Part shown: positions 57,338 to 64,000 of the stretch, piece by piece | Numbering within the stretch: position 1 is the first letter of the stretch | Layout: every line of letters begins with the position of its first letter | Origin: Planctomycetota bacterium | GTDB lineage: Bacteria; Planctomycetota; GCA-002687715 | Length of the DNA: 64,000 bases | Reading direction: 5' to 3' | Assembly (NCBI GenBank): GCA_002683135.1 | Contig: NYSS01000026.1 | Location: forward strand, 1 to 64,000 | Program-made: the position numbers and the translations under genes | The notes under the pieces: generated by a model | The model's input: only the letters and a program-made list of their open reading frames with translations | Told to the model about the DNA's origin: nothing | The model's database searches: none

Positions 57338-59164
57338 ATGAGTGGTTGGAAGAAGAGCCTGCAGGGGGCCGCGCTCGTCGCCCTCGCCTTGGTCGTTGGC
57401 CTGCCGGCGATCACGGGCGGTTTGATCCGCGACGACTACCTGTACACCACCCACGATCCGCACGTGACCGAGCCCGTCGGGTTCGCGACGTTGTTGTCTT
57501 CACCGCTGTGGCCGTACGAGGACGTCGGTCTCTACCGGCCGCTGACGACGGCGTCACTGCGCCTGGACTTTCTCCTCAGCCAGACGCTCGGCACGCCGAT
57601 CACCGGTGAGCGGGCCCTCGTTCCCCACGTTCACAACTTATTGCTCAACGGGATCGGTGCTGCGCTGCTCTTCCTGACGTTGCTGCGTCTCGGGGTGCCG
57701 GCGGCGGGGGCGTTCGTTGCGGCAGCGGTGTTCGCCGTGCATCCTGCGCGTTCAGAGGCGTTCCTGTGGATAAGCGGTCGAGCGGAATGCCTGATGACGG
57801 CCTTCGCGTTGGGGGCGGTGTTGATCGTCCTGGGTGGCACGTCGTGGTGGCGGCTCTTCGCAGCGGGGGCGTGCGCGTCGTGTGCTTTCCTGGCCAAGGA
57901 ACAGGGCGCGTGCTTGCTCGTCCTCGTGCCCCTGGCGCCTGCCCTGACCCGGAGGGACCGGGGCCGCGTGCTCGCGGTCATGGCCATGGCCATCGTCCCG
58001 TGGCTCGTGGTGCGCTACGGAGTGCTGGGCACCCTTGGCCCGACGGGTTCGCAACAGACCATGCTGGGTGCGGGGGGCGGCGCCATGCTCCTGCACGGCA
58101 TGGGTTGGCTTGGTCGCTACGCGCTGCTTCTCGTTTGGCCCGACCCCTTACTGCACGAATACGATGAGCCAGCGGCGGCGGACTGGCTGGGCATGGCGGT
58201 GGCGGGGTGCGTTGCCCTGGCGTCGGTGATCGCCTGGCGCCGCCGCGGGGCGCCAGGTTTCGCGTGCGCGTTGTTCGTGCTCCCGCTGCTGCCGGCGCTG
58301 AACCTGCTGCATCGAACGAGCGAACCATTCGCGGAGCGCTTCCTGGCTCTGCCAGCTGCCGGTGCCCTCGCCTGGTTCGCCGTGGTGTTCCCCTGGGAGC
58401 GCCTGCGGCGTCCCAGACTCCTCACCTATGCGGCGCTGGTCTTACTCTTGACCGCCGCCGTGCGGACAGGCATCCGGGCATCCGACTACAAGGACGAGGC
58501 AACCCTGTTCGCGGCCCAGATGCAGGTCGCTCCGGGAGAGGCCGCGTCTTGGGGCTTGTGGGGCCAGCTTGGGGTGCGCGGGGGTGATCTCGCTGCGGCG
58601 TGTTCACGCTTCGCTCGTGCGGTGGAGCTGGCTCCGGACGGTTACCGCTGGCGCATTGAGCGGGCCGACGCCCTCTTCAAACGCGCCAGCGCGATGGAGA
58701 CGCTGGATCAGGTGTCGCTCCGTGAAGCCGCGCGCGAATTGTCCGTCGTGGTGGAACGATGGCCGATGATCGGTCCGGCGTGGTCGCTCTTGGGATCAGT
58801 AGAGGCGACGGCCGGCAATGTGGCCGTCGCCGAGGCGGCGCTGCGGCGCGCGGCCGCGCTGGAGCCACGGGATTGGCGCGCTTCGTGGCGCCTGGCGAAT
58901 ATCTTGATGAGCAGTGGGCGGGCAGGCGAGGCGCGGAGCGTCGTGACGTCCCTTGTCGCGTCGTTGGACGACGCGGCCCGGCGTCGCCCCTGGGATTTTC
59001 AGCCGCTCGCCGCGGCGGGGCGTGTCCTCTTGGATTCGGCGCAGCCCCAGGCCGCGCTCATGCGCCTTCGTGGTGCCCGGCGCCGAGCGTTGCGCGCCCA
59101 GGACACGGCGCAGATCGACGAGTTGCTCCGTCGCGCGGCCGGCCAGCGGCCAGCGGTGAGGTAG
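57338..59164 (+). CDS. TMTC-like polytopic membrane protein with C-terminal TPRs
   Basis: GLIRDDYLYTTHD ... YRPLTTASLRLDFLL ... HVHNLLLNGIGAALLFLTLLRLGV ... FAVHPARSEAFLWISGRAECL; C-terminal TPR-like repeats. Confidence 0.8.
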   Translation: MSGWKKSLQGAALVALALVVGLPAITGGLIRDDYLYTTHDPHVTEPVGFATLLSSPLWPYEDVGLYRPLTTASLRLDFLLSQTLGTPITGERALVPHVHNLLLNGIGAALLFLTLLRLGVPAAGAFVAAAVFAVHPARSEAFLWISGRAECLMTAFALGAVLIVLGGTSWWRLFAAGACASCAFLAKEQGACLLVLVPLAPALTRRDRGRVLAVMAMAIVPWLVVRYGVLGTLGPTGSQQTMLGAGGGAMLLHGMGWLGRYALLLVWPDPLLHEYDEPAAADWLGMAVAGCVALASVIAWRRRGAPGFACALFVLPLLPALNLLHRTSEPFAERFLALPAAGALAWFAVVFPWERLRRPRLLTYAALVLLLTAAVRTGIRASDYKDEATLFAAQMQVAPGEAASWGLWGQLGVRGGDLAAACSRFARAVELAPDGYRWRIERADALFKRASAMETLDQVSLREAARELSVVVERWPMIGPAWSLLGSVEATAGNVAVAEAALRRAAALEPRDWRASWRLANILMSSGRAGEARSVVTSLVASLDDAARRRPWDFQPLAAAGRVLLDSAQPQAALMRLRGARRRALRAQDTAQIDELLRRAAGQRPAVR

Positions 59165-59174
59165 GATCGGCGCT

Positions 59175-60014
59175 ATGCGTTGCATGGTCATCCTCGTGTG
59201 CCTCCTGATCGTCACGGCGGCGTCGGCCCAGAACCCGGGTGTCCTCGGGGCGGTGCTCGGGAGCGATGGGCGCGACGTGGTGGTGCGCCGGGTGCTCGAT
59301 CGGAGCCCTGCTCGCGTTGCCGGGCTGCGGCCTGGTGACCGGTTGATGATGGTGGGCGAGGACCTCGTCCGTAACCCGCAGGACGCCCGGGCACGGTTGT
59401 ACCGGCTGGCGCCGGGGAGCATGGCTCGGCTGGCTGTGGTCCGCGGCGAGGAACGCCACGTCTTCGACGCGAAGATGACTGATTGGAAGACCGCGTCGTC
59501 GCTCGTGAAGTGGCGGGGCAAGGCGCTCGAAGCGGGAGTTGGGGCTCCCGCCTGGTGGGCTGAGCGTTGGGACCTGCCGGGTGGGGCCCGTGTCCCGCCG
59601 ACCCGGGAGTCCACCAAAGGCAAGGTCGTGTGCCTGTTCGTCTACCAGGCGTTGTGACCGCATTGCGAGAGACGGGGGTTCCCCGTCCACGTTGCGCAGG
59701 AAGCGGATTACCGCGATGACGCCGGGATCGTATTCGTGAACTTGCACGCGGTGGCGGAGGCCCACAATCGGAACACTTTTGATGTCGCGGTGAAGAAGGC
59801 TCGGGCAGCGGGCTCGAAGTCCGCCGTGCTCGAGGATGTCCGGATTGACGGGATGGGGCGTTCGGAGGCCTGGCGCCTTTACCGCATGCGATGGTCGCCG
59901 TGGACCATCGTGATCGGCAAGAAGGGCGAGCTTCTTTACAACGGGAACACGCCGGCGGAGTCGGCGCTTCGGGAAATCCTGCGCAAGGCCCTGGGCCGCA
60001 AGCGGCGCCGCTAG
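59175..60014 (+). CDS. candidate selenoprotein: exported PDZ + thioredoxin-like protein with U-P-H-C active site
   Basis: ORFs 59175..59657 and 59736..60014 are in one frame separated only by TGA 59655..59657; readthrough gives KGKVVCLFVYQALUPHCERRGFPVHVAQEADYRDDAGIVFVNLHAV...RWSPWTIVIGKKGELLYNG; SECIS-like hairpin downstream. Confidence 0.82.
59671..59687 (+). promoter_or_regulatory. bacterial SECIS-like stem-loop
   Basis: GACGGGG[GUU]CCCCGUC, 7-bp stem; apical loop begins 21 nt after the UGA; possible lower stem UGCG(59664..59667)/CGCA(59695..59698). Confidence 0.75.
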
Positions 60015-60079
60015 CGGACCGAAGCGCACCGTCGCAAACAGCGGGGCCGTCGCGGCCGGTTTCTGTAGGATCGGCCCCC

Positions 60080-60325
60080 GTGAATGTCATCACGCCACAG
60101 CAGGTCGGGCGCGTTTTGCAGGCCATCGACCAGATGGGGCTGCATCGAGAGGCCGTGCGGATCCCTCTGGAGACCGTGCCGGGAGGTGCTGTCGCGATTG
60201 AGGCAGGCGCCGCGGTGATCGAAGTCCCGTCGGATGTAGATCTCGAGGTGTGGCTCTCCGAGCTCCCGGCTCGGCTGCGCGCGATCCCGGGATCCGAAGG
60301 GCTGCGCGAGGCGGAAGAGCTCTAA
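60080..60325 (+). CDS. small hypothetical protein
   Basis: GTG start 8 nt after TAGGAT; VNVITPQQVGRVLQAIDQMGLHREAVRIPLETVPGG. Confidence 0.5.
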   Translation: MNVITPQQVGRVLQAIDQMGLHREAVRIPLETVPGGAVAIEAGAAVIEVPSDVDLEVWLSELPARLRAIPGSEGLREAEEL

Positions 60326-60569
60326 TCGGCATCTTCGCGTGGGTCGTCCTCGTGGGATGGGCCTGGCGCAGGCCGGTCCTCTCGGGATAGGACGACGAAC
60401 CTCCCCACGGGCGCATGGCGATTTCATCTCTCCTTGGCGATCTCAAGCCCACGGGACGGCTACCAGCGGACATCCCGGGGATCGGCAAGCGGGGCGATGG
60501 TCGGTAGACTCCATCCTGCGCGTGCTGCTGCGCGTTTTCACCTCCGCCCTTCTTTAGAAGAGAACCCCG

Positions 60570-61979
60570 ATGGACTCCTCCGCCGTCACCGCGCTCGTTG
60601 ACAAGACCTGGGACGATTCGATCCTCCCGGTGATCACTGAATACATCGCGATCCCCAACAAGTCGCCGCTGTTTGATCCTGACTGGAAGGCAAACGGGCA
60701 CATGGATCGAGCGGTCGAGTTGATCGCTGGCTGGTGCAGGGAGCAGCCGATCGAAGGGATGACGCTCGATGTCGTCGAGCTTGAAGGCCGCACCCCGCTG
60801 ATCTTCATGGATATCCCCGGCGAAGGTGATGACTGCGTGGTCCTGTACGGGCACCTGGACAAGCAGCCGGAGATGGAGGGATGGAACGAGGGGCTCGGCC
60901 CGTGGATCCCCGTGCGCGACGGCGACAAGCTGTACGGACGTGGGGGCGCCGATGACGGTTATTCGGCGTTCGCTTCACTGACCGCGATCCGGGCCCTGCG
61001 CGCAGCCGGCGGCAAACACGCTCGGTGCGTCGTGATCATCGAGGGTTGTGAGGAGTCGGGCAGCTACGACCTGCCGTATTACATCGACCATCTTCAAGAT
61101 CGGATCGGCAAGCCCAGCTTGGTGATCTGTCTCGACTCAGGGTGCGGCAACTACGACCAGCTTTGGTGCACGACCTCGCTGCGGGGCATCGTCTCGGGAG
61201 ACCTGGAGGTGCGGGTGCTCGGCGAGGGCGTCCACTCGGGGGACGCGTCAGGGATTGTTCCATCTTCCTTCCGTGTCTTGCGGGAGCTGCTTGATCGGGT
61301 CGACGACGTGGGCAGCGGCGAGGTCCTGATCGATGCCCTCAAGGTGGAGATCCCCGAGCAGCGGGCGGAGCAGGCAGACGTGGCCGCCCGGGTCCTCGGT
61401 GACGATGTGTTCGACAAGTTCCCCTGGGCAGAGGGGATGACCCCGGTCGCGACCGGTCGCGACGCGGTCCTCAATCGGACCTGGCGACCGTCGCTCTCGA
61501 TCACCGGCGTAGAGGGGATGCCCGCCCTGCAGGACGCGGGCAACGTGCTGCGGCCCCGGACGACCGTGAAGCTGTCGATGCGCATTCCACCGATGGTGGA
61601 CGCGGACGCGGCGACCCGGGCTTTGAAGGAGGCTCTGGAGAGCGACCCGCCTTACGGTGCCCAGGTGTCCTTTCACGCGGAGAAGGGCGCCGCGGGCTGG
61701 AACGCTCCGCCGCTCGCCCCGTGGCTCGAGGAGGCTGTGGAGTCCGCGTCGCAGACATACTTCGGCAGGGAGTCTGTCTGGATGGGTGAGGGCGGAACCA
61801 TCCCATTCATGGGGATGCTGGGGGAGAAGTTCCCCGAGGCGCAGTTCATGATCACCGGACTCCTCGGTCCCGGCTCCAATGCCCACGGTCCGAACGAGTT
61901 CCTGCACGTTCCGTGCGGCAAGAAGCTGACGGCCAGCGTCGCTCATGTACTGGGTGAGCACTTCAAGATCCGCGGCTGA
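60570..61979 (+). CDS. M20-family metallopeptidase / dipeptidase
   Basis: VVLYGHLDKQPEMEGWNEGLGPWIPVRDGDKLYGRGGADDGYSAFASLTAI; GCEESGSYDLP; GEGGTIPFM. Confidence 0.9.
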   Translation: MDSSAVTALVDKTWDDSILPVITEYIAIPNKSPLFDPDWKANGHMDRAVELIAGWCREQPIEGMTLDVVELEGRTPLIFMDIPGEGDDCVVLYGHLDKQPEMEGWNEGLGPWIPVRDGDKLYGRGGADDGYSAFASLTAIRALRAAGGKHARCVVIIEGCEESGSYDLPYYIDHLQDRIGKPSLVICLDSGCGNYDQLWCTTSLRGIVSGDLEVRVLGEGVHSGDASGIVPSSFRVLRELLDRVDDVGSGEVLIDALKVEIPEQRAEQADVAARVLGDDVFDKFPWAEGMTPVATGRDAVLNRTWRPSLSITGVEGMPALQDAGNVLRPRTTVKLSMRIPPMVDADAATRALKEALESDPPYGAQVSFHAEKGAAGWNAPPLAPWLEEAVESASQTYFGRESVWMGEGGTIPFMGMLGEKFPEAQFMITGLLGPGSNAHGPNEFLHVPCGKKLTASVAHVLGEHFKIRG

Positions 61980-62054
61980 TCCGCGGTATGGCTCTCATCC
62001 CGCGCCTCCCCGAGGGCTCAGCGGCTCCTCGGGTGCTGGCGTTCGAGGTTCCGG

Positions 62055-63029
62055 TTGCGTTGCTCGTGGTTGATCCCCGTCCGTGACGGAGGGCTGTGGC
62101 TCGCCGAGGCGGTGCAGTCCGCGCGGGAGCAGTGCTCGCCCGAGGACGAGGTCGTGGTTGTCGACGACGGGAGCACGGATGGGGCCGCTGATGCCTTGCC
62201 AACGGATGTGCGGCTGGTTCAGCAGGCGCCGCTGGGGATCGCCGTTGCGCTGGAGGCTGGTCGGCGGATGTGTCGTGGCCGCTATATCCTGCGACTCGAC
62301 GCGGATGATCGTGCGCTACCGGGTCGGTTGGAGCACCAGGTCGCCGCGCTTGACGGGGAGCCCGGGCTAGGGGCCGTCGGCGGTCGGGCCCGCCTATTCG
62401 TCGAGCATGGGGCGCCACCGGAAGGGATGGCTCGTTACGTGGAGTGGGTCAACGGCCTGCGGGACCCCCACCCGCAGCTCCTGGTCGAAAGCCCCCTGTT
62501 TCATCCGGCGGTCGCGATGCGTGCGAGCGCCGTGGAGGAGGTCGGTGGGTATCGGGACGAGGACCGGCCTGAAGACTATGACCTGTGGCTGCGCCTGGTC
62601 AGCGGGGGGTGGCGCCTCGCCAACCTGGAGCGGGAAGTCACCGCCATTCGGGACCATGACGGGCGCCTCACGCGCACGGACCCCCGCTATCGGCGGGAGG
62701 CGTTCGACAGGTGTCGGCGGGATCACCTGCGGGCGACCGCGCTGCGTCGTCCCCGGCGGGTGGTGCTGTGGGCGGGGAGCAAGGGGGGGCGTCCGTGGCT
62801 TCGCTGGCTGAAAGATGGGGGGCATGGCATCCCCGCGATCATCGACGTCGCCGACGGCGATGACCGCCAGGGCATCGCTGTGCGGAGACCGGAGGCCTTG
62901 CGTGACCTGGTCTTTGACGTCCTCCTCGTCGCCGTCGGCCGCCGGGGCGCTCGGGGACTCATCCGGCGCCGCATCGCCGAGCTGCGCCCCGACCTGGTGG
63001 AGGGGCGGGATTGGTGGGCCGTGCTATGA
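62055..63029 (+). CDS. GT2-family glycosyltransferase with C-terminal extra domain
   Basis: SWLIPVRDGGLWLAEAVQSAREQ ... EVVVVDDGSTDGAADALP ... RGRYILRLDADD; C-terminal RRVVLWAGSKGGRPWLRWLKDGG Rossmann-like; TTG start. Confidence 0.82.
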   Translation: MRCSWLIPVRDGGLWLAEAVQSAREQCSPEDEVVVVDDGSTDGAADALPTDVRLVQQAPLGIAVALEAGRRMCRGRYILRLDADDRALPGRLEHQVAALDGEPGLGAVGGRARLFVEHGAPPEGMARYVEWVNGLRDPHPQLLVESPLFHPAVAMRASAVEEVGGYRDEDRPEDYDLWLRLVSGGWRLANLEREVTAIRDHDGRLTRTDPRYRREAFDRCRRDHLRATALRRPRRVVLWAGSKGGRPWLRWLKDGGHGIPAIIDVADGDDRQGIAVRRPEALRDLVFDVLLVAVGRRGARGLIRRRIAELRPDLVEGRDWWAVL

Positions 63030-63053
63030 GTGCGATGGGCCGTCGGCCCGTTG

Positions 63054-63608
63054 TCATTGGCTGCGCAGATCGAGGACGTGGGAGAGCGCGGTGATGCAGA
63101 GGGCATGGCTGATTGCCCCCGAACGGATCGCCTCCATCACCTGCTCGGTGGACATGACCTCGACGGCGATGTCCTCTCCGGGGTCGAGGTCCTGATCACC
63201 GGCGGGGACCGCGCCTTCGGCGAGAAAATGCCAGCACCGATTGTCCTGGTAGGCGGGGTTAGGAGCGACCGAGCCAAGGGATGTCCATCGGGCCGCTGCG
63301 TAGCCGGTCTCCTCTTCGAGCTCTCGGACGGCCGAGCTCTCCGGCGTCTCGCCCGGGTCGATCAGCCCACCGGGGATCTCGAGCTCCACGCGCTCGGTGC
63401 CGAACCGGTACTGGCGGATCATGACCAGCTCACGCTCCGGGGTGAACGCGACGACGTTGACCCAGTCGGGGGTCTCGCAGACGACCCGTTCCATCTGCGC
63501 TCGGGTGCGGGGATTTTGAACCATGTCCCACCGCGGGCGGAAGACGTGGAGGTCTTCCCCGTGCCGGGACGCGATGCGAGGCCAGGGCTGGATCGTGGGC
63601 GCGGTCAT
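63054..63608 (-). CDS. NUDIX hydrolase (ADP-ribose pyrophosphatase-like)
   Basis: Nudix box GGLIDPGETPESSAVRELEEETGY. Confidence 0.92.
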   Translation of the reverse strand: MTAPTIQPWPRIASRHGEDLHVFRPRWDMVQNPRTRAQMERVVCETPDWVNVVAFTPERELVMIRQYRFGTERVELEIPGGLIDPGETPESSAVRELEEETGYAAARWTSLGSVAPNPAYQDNRCWHFLAEGAVPAGDQDLDPGEDIAVEVMSTEQVMEAIRSGAISHALCITALSHVLDLRSQ

Positions 63609-63650
63609 GTCTTTCCCCCGTGATGAGCGCTCTCTCATAACATGGGCGCC

Positions 63651-64000
63651 GTGACCATGACCCTGGAGGAACGACTCGCCGGGCTGCCGCGCCTGGGCGT
63701 CGGTATCAGCGGCGAATACAGTGTGCGGCCGTCCATCGATCCCATGGCGTTCGATGAGCAATGGCCTGGCCTCATCCATTTCATCGAATTCGGGACGGAT
63801 ACGGATCGTGGTCTGGATCCAGAGGTGCTCCGGTGGGTCGACCGGGGCGGCGCGGCGACCTACCACTTCCTTGACGTGAACTTCGAGGAGCTGGTCGACC
63901 TGGATGACGGGTGGATGGCTGAGACCAAGGGGTTCGCGGAGCGCCTGCGCTCGCCGTGGATCTGCGGTGACTCCGGGATGTGGCACTTCGGGCCCCGTGA
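63651..64000 (+). CDS. partial CDS, possible DUF692/MNIO-like TIM-barrel protein, truncated by the window end
   Basis: LGVGISGEYSVRPSIDPMAFDEQWPGLIHFIEFGTD...TYHFLDVNFEELVDLDDGWMAETKGFAERLRSPWICGDSGMWHFGPR; open to the last base. Confidence 0.45.
   Translation, partial: MTMTLEERLAGLPRLGVGISGEYSVRPSIDPMAFDEQWPGLIHFIEFGTDTDRGLDPEVLRWVDRGGAATYHFLDVNFEELVDLDDGWMAETKGFAERLRSPWICGDSGMWHFGPR

Noticed and set aside
59736-60014. Independent small ORF 59736..60014 starting at GTG
   Set aside because: It is in frame with 59175..59657, starts inside a thioredoxin fold, and lacks its own RBS or -10 box; better explained as the C-terminal half of a selenoprotein
1-64000. Genome-wide UGA recoding (genetic code 4 or 25) as the explanation for in-frame TGAs
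   Set aside because: TGA terminates many genes here, several overlapping the next start codon, so it is a genuine stop outside the two special contexts
1-64000. CRISPR array, prophage, transposon or tandem-repeat locus
   Set aside because: No spaced direct repeats, integrase/transposase motifs or phage structural genes were noticed on reading through

Overview
64 kb of GC-rich bacterial chromosome, densely coding on both strands, with no rRNA, tRNA, CRISPR array or obvious mobile element seen. Most genes are ordinary metabolism and envelope functions: futalosine-pathway menaquinone genes (mqnB/mqnD), thyA/folA, serA next to a DUF1015 gene, fusA, pyrC, sppA, uppS, a complete RND/adaptor/TolC efflux operon, an MBOAT/AlgX-like polysaccharide O-acetylation pair, an S46 peptidase and a TMTC-like TPR membrane protein. 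The strongest non-routine signal is two probable selenoprotein genes that the ORF track splits at an in-frame TGA. (1) Minus strand 47600..47046: an AhpD/peroxidase-related enzyme in which UGA replaces the second redox Cys (C-R-Y-U-I-E-H-H). It is followed by a hairpin CGGCGC-GGUCU-GCGCCG, 18 nt after the UGA, with a lower GAGCA/UGCUC stem. (2) Plus strand 59175..60014: a secreted PDZ + thioredoxin-like protein with a U-P-H-C active site. It is followed by a 7-bp hairpin GACGGGG-GUU-CCCCGUC, 20 nt after the UGA. A second pattern is a recurrent TAnnnT box 5-9 nt upstream of start codons in at least 13 genes on both strands, which suggests widespread leaderless transcription. Other points of interest are unusual fusions (SDR-CPBP protease, ZIP-like + SO_0444/DUF318 permease, monooxygenase-OYE), a degenerate M61 protease homologue, a KaiC/RecA-like protein with an eroded Walker A coupled to fusA, an RNase R-like protein lacking its N-terminal domains, and a perfect 8-bp-arm inverted repeat at the start of a GbsR/MarR-like regulator. 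All family calls are from reading the translations; no database search was run.
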